Below, piece after piece: positions 1 through 7,494 of a stretch of 44,517 nt of DNA. Numbering within the stretch: the first letter of the stretch is position 1; every line of letters begins with the position of its first letter. Below the pieces are notes generated by a model. That model had not been told where the DNA came from. It made no database searches and saw nothing but the letters and a program-made list of their open reading frames with translations. The DNA lies in the NCBI GenBank assembly GCA_021295715.1, contig JAGWBV010000011.1, positions 2,329 to 46,845 of the forward strand, given 5' to 3'. The stretch is from Candidatus Poribacteria bacterium. GTDB lineage: Bacteria; Poribacteria; WGA-4E; WGA-3G. The translations under genes and the position numbers were made by a program.

Positions 1-957
1 CACCAAATGGCGACTTTACGGTTGGCCTCGCAGAAACCACACGCCATCTCTCAGCAGCCGGCTCATACACTTCAACGGGGGCAGGACGCCTATCACCCGC
101 TTGCAAATCGGTCCCTCCAATGAGATAGATTTTATCCGCAACAACGACACTCGAAAATACCCATCTCAGATTTGGCATGTCAGGTTTCTGCCGCCATCGG
201 TTCGTTTTGGGATGATACACTTCAATGGTAGTAAGCGCGGGGCCCCCTTGACCATCAGGCGGCCACCCAGACCCACCGATGGCGTAAAGGGTGTCCCGAA
301 TAACCGCTGCCTTAACGCCATCGCGTCGTGTCGGCACCATGTATCGGTCGCAGGATCATAGACTTCCACAAGATCGACGCGTCCTGGCTCCTCAGGCTTC
401 TTGTCCCTTGGATGAACAGTCCCACCAATGGCATAGATTTTGCCAGCAACCACCCCGATGCCGAATGCCATACGGCGACGGGACATGTCCTGTTTTCTGA
501 CCCACGTGTCGGTTTCCGGGTCGTACATCTCAACAACATTCAGATTTTTTAAATTCACTCCCTTGTTGTCTTTCCCGACATATCCTGCCAAAACATAGAT
601 TTTGCCAGCAACAACAACTGTCAGCGGTTCAGATCGGGCAGTAGGGATATCAACAACTCTCTGCCACGTGTTGGTTTCTGGGTCATAGACTTCGACCAAT
701 GACATTCCAAAAGGACCCCGCCAAATACCAGGCTCATTTTCACGTTCAACACCCCGCAGATTTTCAAAGGGGGTACCACCGATGAGATAAATTTTACCCT
801 CTACTACAGCGGTCGCGAATCCAACTCGTTGCGTTCGGAGTTCAGAGATCACCCGCCACTCGTCCGCAGCAGCATCTCCTATTGCAAAATGAGACAGCAC
901 CACAACGGTTCCCCATCCAACCATAACCGCTTGTAAAGACCGAAGTGTTTTGAACAT
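1..957 (-). pseudogene. Kelch-repeat secreted protein, frameshifted and cut by window edge
   Basis: The intact reading frame runs from 957 to 166. It has an N-terminal signal peptide (hydrophobic residues about 7-30) and then kelch blades with the pattern V..GKIY.IGG...VEVYDPETDTW. Near 311-320 the frame changes. In the -1 frame the kelch pattern continues without interruption to base 1 (…DTLYAIGGSG…, …KIYLIGGTDL…, EVYEPAAERW), so at least five blades form one protein that extends beyond the window. In its own frame the 263-aa ORF ends in a non-kelch tail. A single missing base explains this: either a real inactivating frameshift or an assembly error. No slippery heptamer is visible at the site. 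A strong Shine-Dalgarno (AGGAGG) lies 9 bases before the ATG at 957. Kelch propellers bind ligands or proteins. No specific function can be assigned. Confidence 0.8.
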
Positions 958-1143
958 TATTGATGCCTCCTTCTGAATGCAAACCGAATGTCAAGGATGT
1001 GCGGAAAAACTGAAGTGCTGTAGTGCCACAAGCCAGAAAACTGTTGATACCTTTGACCCTACGTTAACAGGTCTGTGTTTTTTTAACAAGGAAAAACGAA
1101 AAGTCCTCTATCCTCAAGAATCAACACCACCTAAATATTAATC

Positions 1144-1203
1144 TTTTGTAGCGTATCCTATTAGGTTGCACACTCTTATGCCCAAACTAACGGTTTATGC
1201 TAC
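1144..1203. repeat. Two inverted copies of a ~20-24 bp dispersed repeat
   Basis: 1144-1167 (minus orientation) and 1184-1203 (plus) both fit the pattern AACCTAAYAGGWTAYGCTAC. Further copies lie at 2947-2966 and, more diverged, at 43743-43762. They sit downstream of the sigma-54 activator gene. Confidence 0.5.
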
Positions 1204-1219
1204 ATAGTGGTAACTCGCG

Positions 1220-2236
1220 TTAAATATTATATTTTTTCAATTTCCTTTGCAACGTGCGTCTGCCGATCCCTAACACTTTCGCAGTTTCCGTCCGATTCTC
1301 ATCAAGCCATGCTAACGTTTCACGGATGAACGCTTCTTCCATCTCTTCAAGCGTCGCCCCGAGCGGAACACCTACGATTTGCTCGTTTTCAGGCGTAGAA
1401 ATACATTCGGAAACATCTGTATATTGCTTTCGGTAGGTCCGGATATTTTTTCGTAGATGCATTGGTAAAAGAACTTCATCTCTCGCCAGAGAAGCCCCTA
1501 TCTCAATGGCGTTCTTCAATTCCCGGACATTTCCAGGCCAGGGATAGGCTTTGAGGAGAGTCAGTGTACTGGATGCTACTTGCAGAACCTTCGATTTAAC
1601 GATCTCACGATGTTTTTCAAGAAAGTGGGCTACCAACATCTCAATATCCTCCCGTCGTTCTGACAACGGAGGTAGCGAGATAGAGGCAACATCTAACCGA
1701 TAATAGAGGTCTTCACGAAACGTCCCATCTCTAACGGCTTGTGTGAGATCTCTGTTAGTCGCCGTTACAATCCGGACATCCATCGAAATTGACCTTTCGC
1801 CGCCAATTCGCTCAATTTTGTTATCCTCAATCGCTCTTAATAACTTCGGTTGCAGGGAAAGCGGCATCTCGCCGATTTCATCAAGGAAGAGTGTTCCCTT
1901 GTCCGCCCTTTCAAACTGACCGATACGCTGTGCCTCGGCACTCGTAAATGCCCCTTTCTCATGTCCAAACAACATACTCTCCAATAAACCCTCCGGCATC
2001 GCTGCACAGTTGACAGAAACCATCTCTCCCGATCTACCGCTGTTTTTATGAAGCGCACGGGAGACCAACTCTTTACCCGTCCCGGTTTCGCCAGAAATGA
2101 GGACTTTCATCGATGTCGCTGCGAAGTGCTCAATTTGTTTCAGGACTTCAAAAATCTGAGGACTATCGCCAATGATTTCACTGTAATCGCCACGTAATGT
2201 ATTTCTTGACACTATAATTTGGGGCCTCCATATCAA
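1220..2236 (-). CDS. Sigma-54 enhancer-binding activator, PspF-like (AAA+ plus Fis HTH)
   Basis: 338 aa. The N-terminus is only about 20 residues before the AAA+ domain, so there is no receiver, PAS or GAF sensor domain, as in PspF. Walker A is GETGTGKE (49-56), the sigma-54 contact loop reads GAFTSA (95-100) in place of the canonical GAFTGA, and Walker B is GTLFLDEI (114-121). The arginine region SERREDIEML and the WPGNVREL motif are present. The C-terminus is a Fis-type helix-turn-helix (TETAKVLGIGRRTLQRKL). Such proteins remodel the RNA polymerase-sigma-54 closed complex using ATP. With no sensor of its own, control is probably by a partner protein or by expression level. The downstream kelch gene on the same strand could be a target, but I see no clear -24/-12 promoter (TGGCAC-N5-TTGC) there. 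Confidence 0.9.
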   Translation of the reverse strand: MIWRPQIIVSRNTLRGDYSEIIGDSPQIFEVLKQIEHFAATSMKVLISGETGTGKELVSRALHKNSGRSGEMVSVNCAAMPEGLLESMLFGHEKGAFTSAEAQRIGQFERADKGTLFLDEIGEMPLSLQPKLLRAIEDNKIERIGGERSISMDVRIVTATNRDLTQAVRDGTFREDLYYRLDVASISLPPLSERREDIEMLVAHFLEKHREIVKSKVLQVASSTLTLLKAYPWPGNVRELKNAIEIGASLARDEVLLPMHLRKNIRTYRKQYTDVSECISTPENEQIVGVPLGATLEEMEEAFIRETLAWLDENRTETAKVLGIGRRTLQRKLKKYNI

Positions 2237-2329
2237 GGGGTTACTGATTCAAGAAGACAGCACAATTGCTGTGTATCGAGTTGACATTCTTAAAGACCTG
2301 TTTTTTGATCGCATTTCGTGCATAAATGT

Positions 2330-2359
2330 CATAAAAACGAAAAAAATTGCGTTTTTATG
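2330..2359. repeat. AT-rich inverted repeat upstream of sigma-54 activator
   Basis: CATAAAAACG and CGTTTTTATG form a perfect 10-bp stem with a 10-base A-rich loop. It lies about 95 bases upstream of the activator start. It could be an operator or part of a leader. No T-run follows on either strand, so it is a poor terminator. Confidence 0.4.
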
Positions 2360-2734
2360 GAGAAATGCTTGAGAGATATCCTGTTTCCTGTCTATGTGAC
2401 ACTGATCGTGCTTGAGCATCTACGCGATAAAAGCGATGTGGTATTGGAACGTATCTGTCCAAAGATACCCCATTGTCCAAACCTTAGTATAATAACCAAT
2501 CACACTTTTTCAGGGACAAATTCAGTCCGATTTGGTATAATAATCCAAGTTGCTATCCATGTAAGTCGTGCAAGTAACTTCATTTACACTTTTGAATACT
2601 CCTCTCATAGATTAACTAAAACAACGTAAGTTTGACATAAGCGTATAGTTGGAGATCCTATACATTTTCACACGGACAGCGTTGGATTGTTGGGTTTCGC
2701 TGGGTCTGCTTCCATGAATGGTGTCGTTAAAAAG

Positions 2735-2868
2735 CAGTTTTTTTGGGGAAACCAAAGGGAGAGAACTCGAAAACGAAACCACCTACGTTATTAGAGGTAA
2801 AGTCTCCGACGCTACTGGCAACTCTACTGATGTCAGCGTAACCTTTGTAACCAAGGCTAAAGAATAAA
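2735..2868 (+). pseudogene. Decayed C-terminal fragment of an extracellular domain
   Basis: Translation gives …ENETTYVIRGKVSDATG in one frame and then NSTDVSVTFVTKAKE followed by TAA after a one-base shift near 2817-2820. The two halves read naturally as one β-rich, Ig-like end of a secreted protein. There is no usable start and no rest of the gene, so this looks like a remnant. It directly abuts the MITE-like element at 2871. Confidence 0.35.
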
Positions 2869-2870
2869 AA

Positions 2871-2990
2871 GGACTTACGCAATTTTGAGCATCGTCCCAC
2901 CCTGAAAGAGAGATCGTATAAAAAACGCAGACGGTTTCTTGACACAACCTAACAGGTTATGCTACAAAAGAGCAACGTGCGTAAGTCCTA
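2871..2990. mobile_element. MITE-like element, 120 bp with 12-bp terminal inverted repeats
   Basis: The ends are AGGACTTACGCA (2871-2882) and its perfect complement TGCGTAAGTCCT (2979-2990). The same 12-bp ends bound an 89-bp element at 27209-27297, and a one-mismatch left end occurs at 44329-44340. The interior has no gene but carries a copy of the AACCTAAYAGG repeat (2947-2966). Shared termini with different interiors fit non-autonomous elements mobilised in trans; no matching transposase is in this window. Confidence 0.6.
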
Positions 2991-3008
2991 ATAAATTTAA
3001 GGTAGACT

Positions 3009-5039
3009 ATGCAGAAATTAACGATTGATGGTGAAACGTATACAAGTTCAATAGGGATGCGGTTCGTCAGGATTGAACCGGGGACATTTATGATGGGTTC
3101 AGAGAATGCGGCCCTATCGGATGAGCTGACAGCTGGAAAAGCATACCTCCGAGACGGTGATTGGGATGAACAGCCGGTGCATCAAGTAACCCTCACCACA
3201 CCGTTCTATATCGGCATTTTTCAGGTGACGAATGCACAATATGAGGCTTATGATCCCACACACCGTGCGTTGAAGAGTCTTCGGGACACGGGTTTCTCAA
3301 AAGAAGACAATGAAGCGGTTGTGTTTGTGGATTGGCACGATGCGACGCGCTTCTGTGAATGGCTCTCCGAGAAGGACGGACTTCCCTATCGACTGCCAAC
3401 CGAAGCGGAGTGGGAATATGTGTGTCGTGCGGGAACAACAACCCATTTTCACACGGGTGATACACTCCCGCCTGAATTCCATAAAAACGTTGGAGAGAGT
3501 TGGTACCCGGATGCGGGGCGGGGCCGTGGCGCAGAAGAAATCGTGCCTTTGCATGTTGGGAAAACCCCACCCAACGCGTGGGGTGCATACGATATGCACG
3601 GGAACGTGGAGGAGTGGTGCCAAGATTGGTATGGGACTTACGAACCGGGTCCACAGACGGATCCAGTGGGTAGGGCAGAAGGTTTGTATCGCGTTACACG
3701 GGGTGGTAGTCACTCGACGTTACTCTGTTATCTACGCTCAGCGAACCGGATGGGAGCAGTACCAGAAGATAAGCACTGGTACATCGGATTCCGTGTCGTC
3801 TGTGGTGAGATGCCGCAAACTTCCCCGACACCGGCACCGAAAGTGGGGTTATGGGGACGCGATGTTAAACAGGAAAATAGGAGTGCTCCCGCGCCAGAAT
3901 CCCCCTATTTTGCGGAACCGCTCACTTATGTTAAAATTTCTGAAGGTTCAAACGGACCGCTTTTTTCGGCGCATAATCACGTTCCGGCGATTACCGAATG
4001 TCCGAACGGCGATATGTTCGCAGCGTGGTATTCATGTGTGACAGAGCGGGGACGTGAATTGACAGTCGCCGCGAGCCGATTGCGCTTTGGCGAAGCCGAA
4101 TGGGACCCCGCCGAACCTTTCTGGGGTCCGCCCGATCGGAACAATCATGCCACCTCTCTGTGGCGAAACGAGAATGGACGGATTTACCATTTCAACGGAC
4201 TCTCAGCAGCCGCAACGTGGGGTCCGTTAGCGTTGGTGCTACGCCACTCCGATGATAACGGTGCGACTTGGTCGAAACCGCGCTTCATATCGCCAGAGCA
4301 TCGGCTCCGACACATGCCGATCGCTTCTGTTTTCCGAAGGCAGGACGGTTCTATTCTCCTCGCTTGCGATGCGGTGAGTGGCGGAGACGGCGGCACCGCA
4401 ATATGGCTCAGCGAAGACGACGGTGACACATGGTATGATCCGGGAGCAGGACAACCGATTCCCGAATTTGCCGATGGTAAACAGGGCGGATGGATCGCGG
4501 GTATCCACGCTGCTGTGGTGGAACTCACAGATGGCAAGTTGATGGCTTACGGCAGAGGTGATACAATCAACGAACGGATGCCGAAGAGTCTCTCCGCAGA
4601 TGGGGGTCGGACGTGGCATTATAGTGCCAGTCCGTTCCCAGTGGTTTCAGGCGGACAACGGTGTGTGCTGCTACGACTTCAAGAGGGACCGATTTTTCTC
4701 GCGACCTTCACGGGAGATCGGAGGGAACCGACATCCATGCCGATCGTTGATGCCTCCGGCAATGAACGTCTCGTGACCGGACTCTTTGGGGCACTGTCTT
4801 ATGACGATGGCGAAACATGGGAATGTATGCGACTGATTACGGATGACGGAGCAGATCGAGAGATCGACACGATGGATGGACGCCCCTTTACGATGGGACT
4901 AAACAGTGCCGAACTCGGTGGTTACCTCGCCGTTTGTCAAGGACAAAATGGGATCATCCATCTGATCAGTAGTCGTCAACATTACCGATTTAACTACACG
5001 TGGTTGAAAAAGGCACCCCCATCGAAAGTACGAGATTAA
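3009..5039 (+). CDS. FGE-sulfatase-like domain fused to sialidase (BNR) domain
   Basis: 676 aa without a signal peptide. Residues about 15-270 are a formylglycine-generating-enzyme-like (SUMF1/EgtB-type) domain: IEPGTFMMGSE, LPTEAEWEY, GNVEEWCQDWY, RVTRGGS and a GFRVVC end. Residues about 310-665 are a six-bladed sialidase-type propeller with four Asp-boxes (SDDNGATW, SEDDGDTW, SADGGRTW, SYDDGETW). The FGE fold includes sulfatase-activating enzymes and non-catalytic binding modules. The sialidase family includes exo-sialidases and other glycosidases acting on host glycans. Fusing them in one cytoplasmic-looking chain is unusual. Which activity is retained cannot be said from sequence. The following dioxygenase gene runs the same way and was probably adjacent before the IS insertion. 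The plus-strand MITE-like element ends 18 bases before the ATG. Confidence 0.85.
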   Translation: MQKLTIDGETYTSSIGMRFVRIEPGTFMMGSENAALSDELTAGKAYLRDGDWDEQPVHQVTLTTPFYIGIFQVTNAQYEAYDPTHRALKSLRDTGFSKEDNEAVVFVDWHDATRFCEWLSEKDGLPYRLPTEAEWEYVCRAGTTTHFHTGDTLPPEFHKNVGESWYPDAGRGRGAEEIVPLHVGKTPPNAWGAYDMHGNVEEWCQDWYGTYEPGPQTDPVGRAEGLYRVTRGGSHSTLLCYLRSANRMGAVPEDKHWYIGFRVVCGEMPQTSPTPAPKVGLWGRDVKQENRSAPAPESPYFAEPLTYVKISEGSNGPLFSAHNHVPAITECPNGDMFAAWYSCVTERGRELTVAASRLRFGEAEWDPAEPFWGPPDRNNHATSLWRNENGRIYHFNGLSAAATWGPLALVLRHSDDNGATWSKPRFISPEHRLRHMPIASVFRRQDGSILLACDAVSGGDGGTAIWLSEDDGDTWYDPGAGQPIPEFADGKQGGWIAGIHAAVVELTDGKLMAYGRGDTINERMPKSLSADGGRTWHYSASPFPVVSGGQRCVLLRLQEGPIFLATFTGDRREPTSMPIVDASGNERLVTGLFGALSYDDGETWECMRLITDDGADREIDTMDGRPFTMGLNSAELGGYLAVCQGQNGIIHLISSRQHYRFNYTWLKKAPPSKVRD

Positions 5040-5119
5040 TTATGAAGGGACTGGTTAAACAATCCCAATGCTTAGCTTTGGGTCCAACCGCGTTGGCTCG
5101 TGCTGGTGTCAAAAAAGAT

Positions 5120-5148
5120 TTGACATTGGCTATAAAATGTGGTATGAT
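5120..5148 (+). promoter_or_regulatory. Sigma-70-type promoter of tnpB
   Basis: -35 TTGACA (5120-5125), 17-base spacer, -10 TATGAT (5143-5148). Transcription would start at about 5155, at the foot of the structured leader. Confidence 0.65.
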
Positions 5149-5152
5149 TATA

Positions 5153-5234
5153 GTATCAGGTTGGCAGGCATTTCCAGCGTAACCACAAGGTTACGTGCCT
5201 GCCTCCCACTGGAAAGGGGATAAACACCTGATAC
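5153..5234 (+). promoter_or_regulatory. Structured 5' leader of tnpB
   Basis: GTATCAGGT (5153-5161) pairs perfectly with ACCTGATAC (5226-5234). Inside are an 8-bp stem GGCAGGCA/TGCCTGCC (5163-5170, 5196-5203) and a 7-bp stem CGTAACC/GGTTACG (5178-5184, 5189-5195) with an ACAA loop. The fold starts at the predicted transcript start and ends 12 bases before the tnpB ATG, so it could control translation or message stability. Confidence 0.5.
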
Positions 5235-5246
5235 CTGATAGACCCA

Positions 5247-6323
5247 ATGATTGTATCACATAAAATAGCCTTAGACGCAACAGACGATCACTGCACGTGG
5301 TTTTCACAACAATGCGGTTATGCCCGTTTTGCGTTCAACCACGCTTTAGAGGACTACAACAACGAACCTCGTCACTGGAAGGAACTCAATAAGCGTTTCA
5401 ATAGAGTCAAGCGTGGTATTGACTGGGCAGGTGGAATGGATCAACGTGCTGCGTTGTTTGGAATAAAGAACCTTGGAGACGCTATCAGTCGCTGGAAAAG
5501 CGGTCAAAATAGGAGACCGAAGAAAAAGAGACGGAAAGACCGTCAGTCGTATAGCACCGACCCGAACACAGTAAAAGTAGAATGGAAACGTATCAGACTC
5601 CCGAAAATCGGTTGGGTGCGTATGTATCAGAAGTTGCGACATAAGGGTGAGATTACAAAGGTAACCATATCAAGGACGGCACACCGTTGGTTCGTATCTC
5701 TAACGGTAGATACAGGAAAACCGAAGGAAACCCCACGAGACACACGTGGACTCCCTGTTATCGGCATAGACGTAGGTATCAACTCACTGGCGACCCTTGA
5801 TACAGGTAAGCAGTATCCGAACCCAAGACCTTTGAAGAAGTATGAGAAAAAACTTAAGCATGAACAACGTAAATTGAGCAAAAAAGAGTTTCTATCGAAT
5901 AACTGGTATAAGCAGAAACGTAAGGTGGAATGTATCCACTATAAGATCGCTTGTATCCGAAATGACGCTCACCATAAAGCGACTACAGAAATAGTCAATA
6001 TGGCAAGCGTTATTGGAATAGAAACACTCAAGATTACGAACATGCTTAAGAATAAGAACCTCGCCAAAGCCTTATCAGATAGTGCATTAGGCGGGTTTCT
6101 CGCTCTGCTCAAATCAAAAGCAGAAATGCTTGGGATCCCCGTTAGAGAAGCTCCGCAATTTTATGCTTCAAGCAAGACGTGTAGCAACTGCGGGCATCAG
6201 AAAAAAGAACTCTCATTATCAGAAAGAACCTATCATTGTGACGAATGCGGTTCTTCTATAGACAGAGACGTAAACGCTGCAATAAACCTAAAAAATCTCG
6301 CCGTCGGGCAGGCGGAGAGTTAA
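5247..6323 (+). CDS. tnpB: TnpB, RNA-guided RuvC-type nuclease of IS200/IS605 family
   Basis: 358 aa, apparently intact. The RuvC triad is complete: Asp in GIDVGINSLATL (about 173-184), Glu in GIETLKI (about 255) and Asp in SIDRDVNAAINLKNLA near the C-terminus. A four-Cys zinc ribbon (CSNCG…CDECG) precedes the last motif. The N-terminus (IALDATDDH…FAFNHAL) is the usual wedge/REC start. Members of this family cut DNA next to a short transposon-adjacent motif, guided by an RNA from the element's right end. The gene has its own promoter and structured leader. GGAAAGGGG upstream may supply a weak ribosome site. Confidence 0.93.
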   Translation: MIVSHKIALDATDDHCTWFSQQCGYARFAFNHALEDYNNEPRHWKELNKRFNRVKRGIDWAGGMDQRAALFGIKNLGDAISRWKSGQNRRPKKKRRKDRQSYSTDPNTVKVEWKRIRLPKIGWVRMYQKLRHKGEITKVTISRTAHRWFVSLTVDTGKPKETPRDTRGLPVIGIDVGINSLATLDTGKQYPNPRPLKKYEKKLKHEQRKLSKKEFLSNNWYKQKRKVECIHYKIACIRNDAHHKATTEIVNMASVIGIETLKITNMLKNKNLAKALSDSALGGFLALLKSKAEMLGIPVREAPQFYASSKTCSNCGHQKKELSLSERTYHCDECGSSIDRDVNAAINLKNLAVGQAES

Positions 6324-6421
6324 AACGCTTGTGGAGTTTGTATAAGACCTCCACAAGGGAGGCAATAAACTGTGAAACAAGAACGGAGGAATCCCACTGC
6401 TTTAGCTGTGGGTGGTGTCAA
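6324..6421 (+). ncRNA. Putative 3' scaffold of TnpB guide RNA (omega/reRNA)
   Basis: From the tnpB stop to the element's right end there are two stems: CTTGTGGAG/CTCCACAAG, with about a 12-base loop (from about 6328), and the right-end hairpin at 6393-6412. In characterised TnpB systems the guide-RNA scaffold is the 3' end of tnpB plus the right end, and the guide is the host sequence just beyond. Here the guide would begin at 6422. The 5' boundary is not determinable. Confidence 0.5.
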
Positions 6422-7307
6422 ACTCCCTTTTTTACATCAGGAAGTAGAAGTCAGTACCGATTTGCGAGATAGTAACGACATCCTTGACAATCCCGATGCC
6501 TTGCAGGAGCGAATGGCAACGGATGGGTATCTCCTCATTCGTGGATTACACGACACGGACGCGATCGGCACGGCGCGTCGACAGATTCTGGAGAAACTCG
6601 CAGCAAAAGAGATGCTCGCACCGGATACAGCATTGATGGACGGGATCTTTAACCCCGATTACCCCGAACCGACATCAACCGGCTCAATGGGAAACAAGGC
6701 ATTGACGCAGATGCCAGCCTTCAAAGCGGTTGTTGAGGGTGAACCTATCATGAACTTTTTCAAGGGATTCCTCGGCGGCGATGCCCGAACGTTCGATTTC
6801 AAATGGCTGCGCACGGCGGGACCCGGATCAGGTTCCCCGATCCATTACGACATCGTTTTTATGGGCAGAGGGACACAAAACCTCTATTCTTGCTGGACTC
6901 CCTTTGGCGATGTGTCGCTGGACATGGGTCCGATTGTGTTCTGTCTCGGCTCCAACCGATTTGAAGAGGTTCGAGCGACCTACGGACAGTCAGACGTGGA
7001 CAGAGATCTGATTGAGGGACATTTCAGCGATAAACCGCTTGAGATCGTCGAGAAATTTGGGGGACACTGGGCAACAACAACGTTTTCAGCGGGTGATGTT
7101 ATCATTTTCAGCATGTTTCTGATGCATGCTTCACTCGTTAATACCTCTAACAAAGTTCGGATTACCGCAGACACCCGCTATCAGCTCGCTGCTGAACCTA
7201 TTGATGAACGCTGGGTTGGAGAAAAACCGAAAGGGCATTACGCATGGAAGCAGGACGAGGCAAAGATTGAATCCTTGGAAAAATCACGACGGAGATGGGG
7301 TGTTTAA
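6372..7307 (+). CDS. Phytanoyl-CoA dioxygenase (PhyH)-family protein, N-terminus altered by IS
   Basis: Fe(II)/2-oxoglutarate-dependent oxygenase of the PhyH family. The open frame starts at GTG 6372 inside the IS right end, so its first ~16 residues are transposon-encoded. Residues from LPFLHQEVEVSTDL onward (about 6423) look native. Metal ligands are visible as HYD (SPIHYDIVFMG, about residue 158) and a distal His in MHASLVNTS, with an Arg in VRITADTRY. An internal ATG at 6512 (MATDGYLLIRG) would omit conserved N-terminal residues. Removing the IS would join this frame to a GTG at 5000 inside the sialidase gene. The natural start is therefore lost or unclear. The substrate is unknown; homologues hydroxylate diverse small molecules. 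Confidence 0.8.
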   Translation: MKQERRNPTALAVGGVKLPFLHQEVEVSTDLRDSNDILDNPDALQERMATDGYLLIRGLHDTDAIGTARRQILEKLAAKEMLAPDTALMDGIFNPDYPEPTSTGSMGNKALTQMPAFKAVVEGEPIMNFFKGFLGGDARTFDFKWLRTAGPGSGSPIHYDIVFMGRGTQNLYSCWTPFGDVSLDMGPIVFCLGSNRFEEVRATYGQSDVDRDLIEGHFSDKPLEIVEKFGGHWATTTFSAGDVIIFSMFLMHASLVNTSNKVRITADTRYQLAAEPIDERWVGEKPKGHYAWKQDEAKIESLEKSRRRWGV

Positions 7308-7494
7308 TCGAGTGACACGTTCTCAGAAACACTTCTTCCATACAGATAGGAGTTCTTCGCTGGGACTTTATCGGTAGCCTACCTTACAAATATTTAAAAC
7401 GGTAGCCTGCAACAATACGCAGAAATACTTTCTTCGCATTGGATTTTAGCGTTTGCAAAAACACGCAGGCGGATTTGAGAAACGCACTTCAAAG

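Larger units (their letters stand above)
2237..3008. other. Gene-free interval with repeats and a gene scrap
   Basis: About 770 bases separate the divergent sigma-54 activator and FGE-sialidase genes. The interval holds a 10-bp-stem AT-rich hairpin (2330-2359), a frameshifted scrap of coding sequence (2735-2868) and a MITE-like element (2871-2990). An open frame at 2318-2629 has no domain, no good ribosome site and an unconvincing composition, so I do not call it. Confidence 0.6.
5044..6421 (+). mobile_element. TnpB-only IS200/IS605-type (IS1341-like) insertion element
   Basis: The element is bounded by similar subterminal hairpins: CCCAA…TTGGG at 5064-5082 on the left and CCCAC…GTGGG at 6393-6412 on the right. 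Both are set in a shared AATCCCA.TGCTT.AGCT context. The right end stops at a TCAA tetranucleotide (6418-6421) and the left end follows TTAT (5040-5043), by analogy with IS608-type cleavage sites. There is no TnpA (Y1 transposase), so the element must be moved in trans or be retained for its nuclease. It separates the FGE-sialidase gene (stop at 5039) from the PhyH gene. The exact ends are inferred. Confidence 0.65.

Noticed and set aside
311-320. Programmed -1 frameshift in the kelch gene
   Set aside because: No slippery X-XXY-YYZ heptamer and no downstream pseudoknot evident; a simple indel is more likely.
990-1040. Possible sigma-54 promoter before the kelch gene (TGGCAC on the minus strand)
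   Set aside because: TGGCAC is present, but the -12 TTGC element is missing at the required spacing.
2318-2629. 103-codon plus-strand ORF upstream of the FGE-sialidase gene
   Set aside because: No ribosome site, no domain, odd composition, and it spans a hairpin in an otherwise non-coding interval.
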